Shown here piece by piece: positions 11,596-62,964 of a stretch of DNA of 64,000 nt. Numbering within the stretch: the stretch's first letter is position 1; every line of letters begins with the position of its first letter. The notes beneath the pieces are model-generated. The model ran no database searches. It was not told where the DNA came from and was given only the letters and a program-made list of their open reading frames with translations. A program made the position numbers and the translations under genes. Origin of the DNA: Maea johnstoni (taxonomy: Eukaryota; Annelida; Polychaeta; Spionida; Magelonidae); NCBI GenBank assembly GCA_963942565.1, contig OZ012690.1, positions 22,472,560 through 22,536,559 on the forward strand, in the 5' to 3' direction.

Positions 11596-12114
11596 TCTAA
11601 GGTGCTACAAAGGGTCTGACTAGTTCAATGACATCTTGATGAGAACTTCTAAAGAAATATTTCAGTGTTACCGAGTATTGCTTATCTAACCACAACCGAC
11701 AACTCTCCTCCAAATATTTTGTGAGAAATAGTGCATCTGGATACTATGTATCCATTGAAAAATAACTTGCAAAATAAGCAATACTTGGAGGAAAGAGGAA
11801 AGTTGCTTTTATTATCATGATTAACGATTCTCAACATGATGTGAGGTAAAGTAAGGCAAGTAAAAGAAGTTGATAATGATGAACAAGAACACCTGCTCTT
11901 AAAAACTCTGAAAACAGGTTAATTCGAAATAAAAGAATCATCACAAATTATCCTGAGAGTTAATGCATTAATGTTCACAGCAGCAAAAAGCAGCACGCCA
12001 ATTTCAAGTGAATCTTTTGAAGAGAAAGCAGTTGGGGAAATTGTTCAAGGAGAGATGTTACTTGTACTACCAACAACTCTGTCTCGCCTTCAAATATTTC
12101 ATAAAATTGTTCTC

Positions 12115-12373
<259 letters not shown>

Positions 12374-14018
12374 TTTATAAAAGTATCATATATCTAGATG
12401 AAAATTTGCAAAGGAGTCATAGACATTAATTGGTTAATCTCATAAAAGGAATGTATGTACGAATAATCTGTGTCATTAAAAATAATGTAAAAATGTTCCA
12501 ATAAAAATAACCACAAACTCTGAGAGAAAGAACCATTGAGTAGAAGCCAGATGTACCATTCGAAGAATAAGCCTTATTTTATGACTTATCTTAATATCTT
12601 TCTCTATGTCAAAGTATGACACCCCATAATTTTCTGATAGTCTCTTTCGTGTACAAAGTCTCAGAATTCCAACAAAGGCCCTGATCTGCTTATGCTTAGG
12701 TATGCAGCTAGTGAATAGGATAAGCATACAATCTGAGGAATATCTGACTTCCAATCCAAGGTTCATTCACTCAACCTGAGAAGAGCCATTTTTAGAAAAC
12801 CCAACAATTATTGGTGTATCATTCGCAAGCACCACTCGTGATTGTCTTTCTGAGAGCACAGCCAACAGACAGCCAACTTGAAGCTAGAGTATCAATAGCC
12901 TATATCAGGCACCATTTAACTGAATATGCAATACATGTATTTGATAAAGAAAAACAAATCGAATGAAACAAGAGACATTCTTATAAATAGTGACAAGAGT
13001 CAGTTGTTGCTGCCTTGTAGGTAAAGTACATCTTAAAACCCATCCTATCTAATTTAAAATCTAAGTACCAAGCAGAAATAATGATTAAGATATTTCATAC
13101 CCAAACCAAAATAATTGTCTACAAATAATAAAACTAATGGATTTCCCTTAAAATTCAATTTTTAAAAAAATTGGTGTAATACTTACATATGTAATAGAAC
13201 ACCTCAGAATGTTTCAAGTGCCGAAGATTACAAAATGATATCAATGATGACGGTATCAAGAACAGACAGTATAATTCAAAGATTTCGGTGGTAAATTCAT
13301 CTAGCCCATTGCTCCCACCATGTCCAAGTACACTAATTAAAATGAAATACTCTTGGCGTTTTCCACATTAAACATAGGAAATGTAAAGAACTATTAACCT
13401 AAAGAAATGCTATCAATCTACTTAGGAAGAATTATACCTATAACCCTTTCTAATTCACCTTCAATTTTCTGACTTTTGTCAAAATTGTCAGATAACCTAA
13501 GCTCCAATAGCATGAAAGGACTTTATTCATTTATTTGTTTAAAATCTGTATTAGGGAGGTAAATATGTAAACCCTGCTTACCAATATTGGCTGCACAATC
13601 TTAAAATCCAAAACTGGATTTGATTTAATGCTAAAGCTCTGGGGCTTTATCCTTGTACATGACCCTGTCTATTGTTATGTGAAGGAAAGGCTTTCATTGA
13701 AAATACACATTCCTTATTGTAAAAATATCAAAATGCATCTACATTCCAAATGTGCCAGAGCAAAATAATACCTTGTGCATGAATAAAATATACCCTGACC
13801 TCCTAGGGGATCTGACAACTTAGACAATACATTGAAAATGAAAGTAATACCGGTATTTCTAAAATCTGAAAAAAATATATTAATTTCTAGGAAAACACAT
13901 CAAATCTGTCTTGGTTATCAAGAAATTTACAGGGTAAACCAGACATTTCTTTAGTAGAATACTAAGAACACCAATTAATGGGGGTAACTTTGAAGTACTC
14001 AAATTGCATTTGTGGCAG
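12374..14018. other. Non-coding sequence downstream of ALG8
   Basis: AT-rich, without recognisable genes. It lies beyond the ALG8 stop codon and its tandem 3' copies, so the ALG8 3' UTR may extend into it. Confidence 0.45.
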
Positions 14019-14280
14019 AAAATCTTGTTTCCTTGAAGGCACTAATTTCAAATGGCTCTTTTGTACTACCGACTACTGTACTTTTGGTAAAGGTTTCTTG
14101 CAGTTTTTCACTGTATTCCAATAGAATTTGATCCAGACGTAGGTGACTCCGAAAATCTTATTTCAGAGAAGGCACTATTTTCAAATGGCTCTTTCCATAC
14201 GACTGACTACTGCACTTTTGATTTTGGTTTCTTCACTGTATCGAATAGAATTTAGTCCAGGCGTAGGTGACTCTGAAAAT

Positions 14281-14286
14281 TTTATT
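14281..14286 (-). promoter_or_regulatory. Candidate ALG8 poly(A) signal AATAAA
   Basis: AATAAA on the minus strand about 47 nt after the ALG8 stop codon. The matching position in the next tandem unit reads AATAAG. Weak evidence on its own, since the region is AT-rich. Confidence 0.4.
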
Positions 14287-14332
14287 TCAGTGAAGGCACT
14301 ATTAAAAAAAAATGCTCTTTCCGTACCACTGA

Positions 14333-24754
<10,422 letters not shown>

Positions 24755-26377
24755 GCTGGCAGATTGGCAATCTAGTATAAATGGCACTCGGTAGATGGCG
24801 CTCTAAAATATTTAGGTTCCTATAAACCTTTCTGAGAAAGCAGGGAGGTAGAAATGCGCAACGGAGGTAGACCCTCCCGTGCCGTAATGTAACCTCCCTA
24901 CTGCAGAGTCTTTCACTCCACTACCTCACGTCCAGTGTCGAATTCCGACCTGGGCATGTGAGAAAGTTGCCAGTGACTTGGGGTTTGTCGGTGGTTTTTG
25001 CTGGGTACTCCGGTCTCGTCCACTACTTACAACTGGCTAGTCAGGAATGTCTTCCAGTGTTCTCGATCATGAGTATTGAGCCATTTTATTTTCGTGAAAA
25101 TGTTGAATATCTATTTTAATAGCTCGCGCAGCTCGCCGCGAAGCGTCGAGCGTAGAGGCGATTACAGTACAATTAGTCAACAATAGAAATACACACTAAG
25201 GCCTATAAAACGGTGTCCACACTTCCGTCCACACTTCGTCTCATGTCTCGCTTGACGATAATTTCGCGTCAGAGAAATACATTTCCTTGATCCGCACCCC
25301 ATAGGCACAGCATGCTAGTACCTACGGTATGTGCGCCTCGGGTTACACGGTGTAACCTGGGCAAGTATTGGTCACGTGATTGGTTTCGCGACAATTTCAG
25401 TCTGACCCAGGGCCTGTGAAGCCAGCAGGCAGCCAATCCTGGGGTACACATGTTATCTATGACTCATAGTGGTGTGAGGCAGCGAAATTTGATGACGCAT
25501 GCACAGTGCCCATTCCCTGTCTACTACTCCCAGCTCGCGTGAAATGAACATCACTTTTTGCTTTAAGAGCACATTTTGCCGCCAGATCTTTTCATGTTTT
25601 AGATATTGCTTAATTAATCAATAAATATGGATTGTTTCCTTTAAATTGTATTTAAATAACGTTTGGACGGCCGAAGATCAGGCAACAAAAAGCGTTCTCT
25701 ATCAGTGGAATATGGCACTAGAATGAAGTCACAGTACAAAGGAATTCTGCCACGTGCAATGACGTCATCTACAGTGATATGTCAACACCAGCTCCATTGA
25801 TTATGCAGTGAGCGACACAGCTAAAATGAATTAGGCCTACTCGTCCTTCCATGGATCAATTTCAATCGGGTTTGAATTTTTAGAACCACTACTTAAATTC
25901 TTGTTGAAATCTGTTGCGTAATGACGATTTTGCAACAGATTGAAATCATATTTTTTTTTTGCCATCAATATTTCCGGTCAATCGCTACTCGTACTGTATG
26001 GTCATTGCACAAATATTAAGCTCATAGGGGTTTTACAAGTAAAGAATCACGTCACAGATAATGAATTCATACCCTTGTGACTGCATTTGAAGGGGAATGC
26101 AGAAATATCATCGAACTGCGCGAGCATTTCAAGCTTTGCTTTCTCGTCATATTATTAAAGAACATTAAGGAAGCTGCAAATTTTAAGAATGCGATTTTAA
26201 TTATTTGAAGATACAAAAAATAAAAATAAAGAAAAGCATATTCCATATTTGCAGAGAGATTATATTTATAAATAGATCTCCCTGATATTTGCAACTCGCT
26301 TTCTTGGTAGGTCTATCCCTGGGATGACAGGTCCGTAGAAAATATTCCAGTGCACACCCAAGGTTAGTGCTATAGCA
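24755..26377. other. Head-to-head gap between ALG8 and the fusion gene
   Basis: About 1.6 kb separates the two start codons, which point away from each other, so the promoters must lie here or the first exons have further untranslated exons. A CpG-rich patch (GCTCGCGCAGCTCGCCGCG) is at about 25121-25170. A SINE occupies 24880-25045. No TATA box or other core motif can be assigned with confidence. Confidence 0.5.
24880..25045 (+). repeat. tRNA-Leu-derived SINE, 5'-diverged copy
   Basis: The tail is almost the same as at 2140-2230: GAGAAAGTTGCCAGTGACTT, a GGTGGTTTTTGCTGGGTACTC run, then CCACTACTTACAACTGGCTAG. The tRNA-like head is poorly preserved. Confidence 0.6.
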
Positions 26378-54845
<28,468 letters not shown>

Positions 54846-54934
54846 GAGGGTCGAAATTTGTGATCAATTGACATTTTTATGCTCAGGCATCAACAAAACA
54901 AAAATCAATGTGGAGCAAATTTGAAGAAATTAAG

Positions 54935-55030
54935 TCTGTGCAAACAAAAGAAGAGTTAGAACATGTCAAAGATCATGAGAGCTTGAGGGTTGAATTTTGT
55001 AATCAATTGATATCTCATTTCATGCTCATC
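54935..55030 (+). repeat. Duplicate of the end of exon 20 and early 3' UTR
   Basis: GTCAAAGATCATGAGAGCTT and TTGTAATCAATTGATATC copy the sequence around the stop codon (GTCAAAGATGATGAGAGTTG, TTGTGATCAATTGACATT at 54825-54880). Confidence 0.8.
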
Positions 55031-55039
55031 GCCCAACCA

Positions 55040-57369
55040 AAAGGGCTTTTGAGAAGCAATGTATTTGAAAACGCAACCGTCTTAGAGTGTTTTATATATA
55101 ACCTCATAAGGTTATTATTGTAAAGGGTGTCCAGGTTTGTCATATACATGTCCTTAAAGTGCAAGAATATATAACCTTGGGTCTAGAACCCTTTCTTCAA
55201 AGAACATGAACACATTACCTTGTATCAAGGATGAAGTTATAAGTTTGACATTTTATATCAGTTAATATTGCCATAAACTCAAAGCTGTTCTGGTACCAAA
55301 AAAATGGGTGTCAAATTTTCAATTGAGTTCAAAATGTAAAGGTCTTGTCAACAAGAAATGACACTTACTTGAGGTCAAAGATGAATGTTTGGAGATTGAT
55401 ATTTTATATATTTTATTGCCGTCCCCCCTATTAATTTATAAGCCTATAAAGGACAAAAAAAGAAGAGCATCGCAAAGCAACTCACTTAATCCTTTCAAGA
55501 TATGCAATTATCAAATGGAAAACCTCAATAAATGGATTTTGTAGTTTTCTGATGTCAAGTTTCATCTGTGGATCAACTTTAGACAATTATTAGTTTTCAT
55601 CACTGACGCAAGATGGCACCATCATTTGAAGTTAAAACGTGGTGCTGGAGTTTGCAGAGGATGCTTTTCAGATTTTGTGTGTAAAATAAACTTGTGTACT
55701 GTTTATTAAAATAATATGAATGCAACTTGCGGTTAAAATGTTCAGTATGCTTTCTCCAATATGAACAGAAAAAAAAAATGGAAAGATTGTCTCTCTGAAA
55801 AGAAAATATCACTTTATTCACAATGTCACTGAACTGATTTTATTCATCAAATAATGTTCGTAATTTAATTGAATGTGTATTGTCTTTAATGGTCTTACCT
55901 GAAGAATTACATGAAAATGATAAAGGGACTAATAACTTTAGATTGATCAGTCTAATCTGACGTTTTTATCCCATTCATACCTGGAGATATCCTTGGCAGG
56001 TGTCACTTGCCGAATAGTACTTAAAAATAAAGCATAAATCCACAAAATATATGGATAAGAGCTGTGGATCCGTTCCCAATCAGCATTTCATCTTCAAATA
56101 TTTTCCATAAAACGTCAGTCACAAAATAGAACAACGATATTTAGGATCTTTTTGGGCACTCCATGTGTAAATGAGTGAAGCAGATGACAGCTTTGGAAAG
56201 GATTGCTTTGTGGAATTAAGCTTCTATGCATAAGCAGTGTAATGATGATTAGCTTTTTAAGCATGGTTGTTTTTAGAAGAAATAACAGCTTTCTATTATA
56301 TTAATTCTATTATATCAATCCCCCCCCCCCCCCCCAAAAAAAAAAGAAGGAATCATTCATATTTCAATGCTAGGCCCCTTTCTCCAAGTTACTCAGAGTT
56401 CTGTTAAGCAGTTCCGTTTAAAGTTCTTTAGAGTTTTCCAATTTTTTTTCTGTGGGGGGGGGGGGGGGGGGGCACTGTACAGTCACCTCACTAGACATCT
56501 CCCAATTAGGTAGGAATTAAAGCACCCTGTATATAGTCAAGAATAGAGATACAAGACTAAAGGAGGGGGGGGGGGGTGGGTTAAAGCCGAGTGAAAAGCT
56601 GTCGTTCATTGATTTTAGTTATCTCTGTTATGACTCATAAAAAGCAATATGAATGGCTTTACGCTTATGTGACTTGCAAGACCAAGTTGATAAAATGTTA
56701 TTGATTTGCACTTATATCTTTCAGAATAAAACAAGAATTGTGCTTTTTTTTCAGAAGCAAATTCATGCTTCAGTTTCTCATGGTATTATATATGGCTAAC
56801 ACTAGCCATGCTTAAATTGACCTAATTCATGCCTGTAGCACTTGAAAACATCCCAACTATTTTGGTGATCTTTATCCAAATAATAGCCCATTTTGGTAAT
56901 TATTTGAGCTAGAATGTTAATTATAATAGTGCAACAACCAACTTCCCTTCAACTATATTAATATCTTAATTAATTTTTATGTTCTTATTAAGTGTTCTAG
57001 CATGCATGCAAAAATCGCGAAGGATTTTAAACATGATTAGATTGAGAGGTTACAAAATGATTGCTGTATTTGGAATTTCATGTATCGTCACTTAAATCCT
57101 AATTCGTTGGCAAATATCACATGCTTTAGACGTACTCAAACCTAGGTTGTGATGATTGCCATATAGATTGGACTTTAAGCTAAGGTTGTGGCCTTGATGC
57201 AAAAGCATGTTCCTGGTTTTCAAAGTCCACTCATCACCAGACAGCTCTGAATGGGAGTTATCGTTTTCAGATCCCCTACTTCAACTTAGGTAGTGTTTCA
57301 GAAGCAAAAGCATGTTTCTGATTTTCACAGGTCTTATCAACAGGGAGCTATGTAACAAGAGTTCCTGTT
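55040..57369. other. Downstream of the fusion gene; 3' UTR and intergenic
   Basis: AATAAA words at 55527 and 55685 are candidate poly(A) signals, but the AT-rich background makes them weak. No further gene is recognised. The C/G tracts at 56320-56575 are listed separately. Confidence 0.4.
56320..56575. repeat. Poly-C/poly-A and poly-G tracts
   Basis: About 17 C then 10 A at 56320-56346, about 19 G at 56454-56472, and another G run at 56565-56575. The C and G runs are complementary, about 120 bp apart. Confidence 0.85.
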
Positions 57370-59900
57370 TTAACCCTTATGCTGCTGGTGGCTAATTTGG
57401 CCAACACAAAATGATGGAAAAAACCTTGAAAATGACTGAAACCCTGGCACATGGTTACTCATCTTAGAGTACTCAGTGAGAACTACCCAATGCATACCAA
57501 CATGACAGGGTTTAAGGTGGCTGTAAACGTTTCCCGTGGAGAGCAGACTTTCCCTCAAATAATGGCTGATTTCTCATTATTTGTACACTAAACCCCTAGC
57601 AAACTATATATTTTTAGAAAGCTGAGATTCTAAGGAATACATAGGATATGGACTGGTTGTATGTGCTCCAAATATTTTAAAGAAATTGGGGTCAAAACTT
57701 TGACTAATCAATTTTCAGTACATATGTCGCGGCTGACGCAAATCTAAGAGCAGTATCTAAGATAATAACCTGATTTTTTAAAACATTGAAAAAAACCTTT
57801 GTCTCTTCAAAACTAGACAAGGGTTTTGTAAAATATGGCCCCTAACTTTTTTTATGGCCATTTATCTAACAACATTTTAGGAAAAAAATGCTTTTTTGGT
57901 TTCTTGATTTTTGACTCACTATAAAAAATTAACCAGATAAGATATTGCAATATCCCCGTCTAGATTTGTAGAGAACATGTTTTAGAATCTATATACAAAG
58001 TTTGAAGCTAATTGATTAAGATTTGTGTCTAAATTCACGTCAGCCGTGAGAGTAAAACTATAGAAAACTAAGCTGAGAAAATGGCAGTTTTGTGTATTTC
58101 ACAGTTAAAGTTACTGTGCAACTTTTTGCTACTACTTTAATGTATTTATTTTTGTCCAAGTGGAAAGATAAAGTAACCTTCCATTGTATTTCACAACTGT
58201 CAACATTTTTTCTTCTCAATTACCTCAAAAAAAGTATAAATGAGTACATTTCTGCAACCTGCCTAACATCCCTGTCAACTGGATTCCATATATGGGCATA
58301 TGACATCACCCAAGCCCCGCCTACTTAGTAGACTGACATCTTGTTTGCATGCTAATGTATATGTATTATAGCTCTTGAATTCTTCATAATTCAAAGAACT
58401 TTGCCATCAAAATCAATTTTCAGCTATCTAGTGTGTTATGCTGGCAGACTCTTTGACTGCAAGTATATTGATTTGGCAAATAAAAGCTTGTAATGCTCTA
58501 TATGGGGTTTTTAGCTTCATTTATCTAAGACAAACATGTTGCAGGGCCAATTCTGAAGCTATCCAAACTTCCAAAGCATAGCTTTCTGACAAGGTGGCTT
58601 TTAGATTCTGGGCCTTGAAAGAAAGATAATTTCACAAACCTCTATTGCTGTATCTCCACTCCAGTGATCCAAGTTACATAATCCAGAATGAGTATTCCAT
58701 ACATATTTTGCAGCAGAAATGGCAACTTTCCCTGAGGTCTGACACAGAATTCCTTTGTCTAGTGAATCCCATATGAGTAGACTGTCCACATTAACTACTA
58801 CACTGCTTGAAACGCTTAGAGGAAGTGATCTTCATATTACCCATAGCAAATCTTATTTTTAGACATTGGTTCCTGACTCCCATAATCCTTGAGGGGATTA
58901 TGAGTGACACCACACTCATTGTTCTAGAATGGGGAGTCCTGAGGGGATTATGACACCACACATACCTGTATCTATTTCCTCAGAACTGAAGCCACAGTGC
59001 TAATCTATCAATAAACCCAATTATTCACCTGCAATTTCAATCTCCTTTGTGTCTCCAACTGAATTGACGACAATTGTTGTGTAAAATACAATCCAGGCTT
59101 CAATTAGTTAATAGCCAAATTATATTGGTGTTATTGTTCTTTGGGTAACTATATCATGATTGTTGTATTATTGTTTGAGAAAAACTTGTGTTTGAAGATG
59201 AAACCAAGTTGATAAATACTATAGTATTGTTAGTTATCCATAGAGCATAGAGTGTCTGTTCCAGCTGAAGGTATGAGACGGATTGACCCAACATCCTCCC
59301 AAAAGTCCAGGTTTTCCCATCAAATACACACATTATTTTACTTAAGGCCCCAAAACTGGGATGTTTCCTGTTTTTCTCAGACAGCCGGAGCCACATTTTG
59401 ATTAAGACTAATCCCTAATACACTATTTTTGAATTGATTAAAACATCATTGTCTGTGGTGCTAAAGTGGCCCACCTTACCCAACAGACATCCTTTCTAAC
59501 CAACACCTGCATACAAAGAAAAGACTGGCTGACCTTAAATGCCAGCTCTTATCAGTTACCAACCTAATACACATCCATTTCCTGTAGCTTTGATAAGGAG
59601 GTGGGAGGGGCTTATCAGCTAACTGGGGTCACATGACCATAACATTGAAGCATGCAGTCTTTTCTGTCGGTCTGTTCATACCTGTCAAATCAAGCTTTTT
59701 CACAAATTATGAACTTAGGGGTGGAGTAGAGCTATGGGGTTTTTTTCATAAGGAGGGTAAGACCCGGTTCATTAACATAATACATAAATCTCAAAACAGG
59801 CTTCACTGAGGACGAAACGTTTACGGCCACCTTAAATGGTTTTCAAAAATCTTTGTCCTCGTGCTTTGGACGAAAGTAGTATCAGCATTGGAAGGGTTAA
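57370..59900 (+). mobile_element. TTAA-target MITE split by a 2.3-kb insertion
   Basis: The left part (57370-57515) and right part (59832-59900) together match the ~215-bp family (TTAACCCTTATGCTGCTGG to TTGGAAGGGTTAA). The break point holds a TTAA duplication. Confidence 0.8.
57516..59831. mobile_element. 2316-bp element with GGTGGC-GTAAACGTTTC inverted ends, TTAA duplication
   Basis: The left end GGTGGCTGTAAACGTTTC and the right end GAAACGTTTACGGCCACC are inverted with one mismatch. Both borders are TTAA. No transposase is readable, so it is probably non-autonomous and piggyBac-like (inference from TTAA). Two minus-strand open frames inside (59154-59396 and 58601-58789) look faintly like a gene fragment. 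The latter has SLLIWDSLDKGI, WD-repeat-like, but this is weak. Confidence 0.8.
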
Positions 59901-60533
59901 GATCCCCTCCTTTAGCTGAGGTAGTGTTTTAGAAGCAAGAGCATGCTACTGATTTTCATAGTAATTAATTCAATGGGTAGATCCAAAAGGAATTATTGTT
60001 TTTTACATCTTCGGGGCCAAGCTTGTGTCCTCCTAAACCTCCCAAAAAATTCCTAACCTGATCACCTTTCCCTTGAAGCTTGATACAATGAAAATTACCT
60101 GGAAAGAAAGCACATATTGACAAATATTTATAAGGCGAGTTGTTGGTAGCAAACAATTCTTATTGTAATATTTTTCTAAAAACGCTTTAGCTAGAAATCT
60201 ATCACAAACTCGTCTGTGGTGCAGCAGGCATGAAAAGGTAGGTAAAAATAGAACATTTTCACAATTATGCACAGCAGACACAAGAACAAAGAAAAGAACA
60301 TTTTTTGTTTGAATGAAGTTTTTATAAGTATGTTTATTGGTGGAAGGCGAAGTGTTGTGTGCTACCTCAGTCCTTTTTTAAGGCTAATATTCATTGTCGC
60401 CACTTGTTATGGTAAAGGGAATGTTGTTTATTTGCGAACGACACCAATAAATATTTATCCACACAATGACTTATAGAGTTAATCTTGCCCCTAATGCATT
60501 GAAAAAATCCAATAATCTATAACTTGAACCTAT
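59901..60533. other. Intergenic, no gene recognised
   Basis: No feature recognised. Short open frames lack recognisable similarity. Confidence 0.4.
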
Positions 60534-60831
60534 AGTCTTTCTGACTCGAGTTTGGCAACCACTTTTTCCACCTTTTTGTGACAAAATGTTCGAGTTTGCC
60601 ATCCAAACTTGGCAAACCTCTTCGGAGCACTACTACTCGTATGTATAACCATACTTATTGTCTCAACTATGCTAAATGTTGATTTTGCTCATTAGGTCCC
60701 ATCGTAAAATTTATGTTTATACATACATGTAGTAGTGCTCCAAAGAGGTTTGCCAAGTTTGGATGGCAAACTCAAATGTTTTGTCACAAAAAAGTGCGAA
60801 AAGCAGTTGCCAGGCTCGAGTCAGACAGACT
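60534..60831. mobile_element. Foldback element with ~105-bp inverted arms
   Basis: AGTCTTTCTGACTCGAGTTT at the left and GGCTCGAGTCAGACAGACT at the right are inverted. The arms also share TTTGCCATCCAAACTTGGCA and GAGCACTACTAC. The ~85-bp centre is unique. No coding capacity. Confidence 0.8.
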
Positions 60832-61159
60832 ATTGTGCATGCATATCTATACAGGCCATCAGTTCATGTTTCCAGCTCAATGAACATGTTTTCAAGCTGA
60901 AAAATGTAACTTAGAAAAAAGCTATAAATAAATACTGCAATCCTCTTTTGTTTTTAATTTCAAATTGCACACATGTGCAACAGGATTTTTATTTTCCATA
61001 GACATGCATTTGGCAATGTGTCAGTCTGCAATTCTCTTGATTTCAAAATTTTGAATGATAATTGACCAAGTGCCAGACATTGAAGTCACTTGCATGTAAT
61101 ATTGTCAAAATTTATATATGACGAAGTATAAAGGGTTTTCCGAAACTAATATAAACTGA

Positions 61160-61384
61160 TTAACCCATTCATGCCTTGTCAGTTGAGATTTACTTGACCA
61201 GTGTCATCTGGACATTTCATAAAAATAACTCTCAATTGAAGCTTAAATTCGCAAAGCATCCGAAGGAGAGTTGTAGATAGAGATCTGATGAGCAATTCTG
61301 CTTGAAATATTTTCTAAATATTGCTTTTCTTAGAGAGATATCACCAAAATTTACTTTTGACTGTTACAGGCATGAATGGGTTAA
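61160..61384. mobile_element. TTAA-target MITE with perfect 16-bp ends
   Basis: TTAACCCATTCATGCC at the left and GGCATGAATGGGTTAA at the right are exact inverted copies, 225 bp in all. The interior shares AACTCTC/GAGAGTT words in inverted order. Confidence 0.8.
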
Positions 61385-61774
61385 AAATTTTAGCAACGAT
61401 CCGAACATCCGAATGGTATCAAAGATTTTCATCTGTTTCGATTAACTCACTCATAAAATGAGGGTCCATCTGTTCATTTTTATCTTAAATCAAGTAACCA
61501 CATCAAATGGAAATATTTCATTTATTAGGAGCACCTATCAAAGTTAAAATCTGAATTTAAGGATATACCTGCCTCAAATCAAAGAATGAATTCCAATAAC
61601 ATTTTCCTATATTGTGAGCACCAAAAATGTTACAGAGTCAGAAATAACAAAAGCATATCACTCAAAATACAAGAACCTAATCAAATTTATCATATTGTAG
61701 ACACCCATCTATGTTGGGCCCCAAAATAAAGACTTCCATAAGCACCACTTACAGTAGCTCCAACAGTAACTCTG

Positions 61775-61981
61775 ACTGTAGAATAGGAAATGATTCCGAG
61801 CATGTAATTAATCCGAATTTACCGAATTAGAAAATCTTGGTATAATTAAATTTGTATTAAAATCTGCCTTCATCTGTGCTAATGTGTAATAATGACTCTT
61901 CGATAAAATCAAATTCGGAAGGGTCATTTTTGGTCAAATTCGGTATATTTGCACCCCAGATTAATTTCCTATTTTACAGTA
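61775..61981. mobile_element. TA-target MITE, second copy
   Basis: Same ends and interior as 34529-34735 (ACTGTAGAATAGGAAAT, CGGTATATTTGCACCC), diverged. Confidence 0.7.
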
Positions 61982-62186
61982 TTTCCCTTACGCTTAGCAC
62001 CAAGTGTGGCACTGCCACAATCAAAATATATATACTCTTACTAAAAACCTTAGTGAACAATAATCTAAGACATTTTATGGTAAAAAATCTTTGTTTAACT
62101 AACTCCTCGCATCTGAAACGCATTCACACATGGCCTGACGTGTTGAAATGTCTTGATAACTAAGCAACATATGGAGAATTATTTGA

Positions 62187-62398
62187 CTAAATGTTATGCT
62201 GCTGGTGGCTAATTTGGCCTATATAAAATGATACAAAAATGCTGAAAAATGACTGAAACCCTGGCATATGGGTACTCATCTGAGAGCACTCAGTGAGAGC
62301 TATCCAATGAATACCAACATGACAGGGTTTAGATGTTTTTCAATACTTATTGCATTTTTATCACATGGACGAAAGAAGCCTCAGCATGAAAAGGATAA
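62187..62398 (+). mobile_element. TTAA-target MITE copy
   Basis: TTATGCTGCTGGTGGCTAAT through GAATACCAACATGACAGGGT match the family at 57370. The terminal CCC is lost. Confidence 0.65.
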
Positions 62399-62551
62399 AT
62401 CAATAGATCTTTTTCAAATAATATTCTTATTTGATGGGTTATGAAGATGGTCAGACAATGTTGGCATTCCAGGTACATATCTAGGTTAATCCACTGAAAC
62501 CAAAAGAACCCTGGGAGTCAGAAACAAGTGAAGAATGCTATGAGTGGATAC

Positions 62552-62739
62552 TTAACCCTCCCAATGCTGAGGCTAAATTCGTCCAAAACACAAGGACGCA
62601 AAGATTTTTGGTAACTATCTAAACCCTGTCATATTGGTAGTTATCGGGTAGCTCTCCTGGAGTACTCTCAGATGAGTACCAATGTGCCAGGGTTACAGTC
62701 ATTTTTATGATTTTTTGCCACCAGCAGCATTAGACTTAA
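62552..62739 (-). mobile_element. TTAA-target MITE copy
   Basis: TTAACCCTCCCAATGCTGAG at the left and GCCACCAGCAGCATTAG at the right. Inverted with respect to the copy at 62187-62398. Confidence 0.65.
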
Positions 62740-62964
62740 TGCACTTCACAAAAAGCCTACTTTCTACACATCAGATGGCCATCTATCATATATACCCTCC
62801 ATGAAGGGGCTACCCCAATAGTGAAGTGATCTAGAGTTATTCCAGACATACAATATGTGAAGAGTAACTTCCTGACTCCATTTTACATTTCTATGGATAC
62901 ACACTGAGCCTGTTCTAAGATTGAATATTTCAACATATTTATACTTCTCAACATTTCATACATC

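Noticed and set aside
58601-58789. A host WD-repeat gene inside the 2.3-kb element
   Set aside because: Only one short stretch (SLLIWDSLDKGI) looks WD-like, with no repeats, start or splice context. Kept only as a remark.
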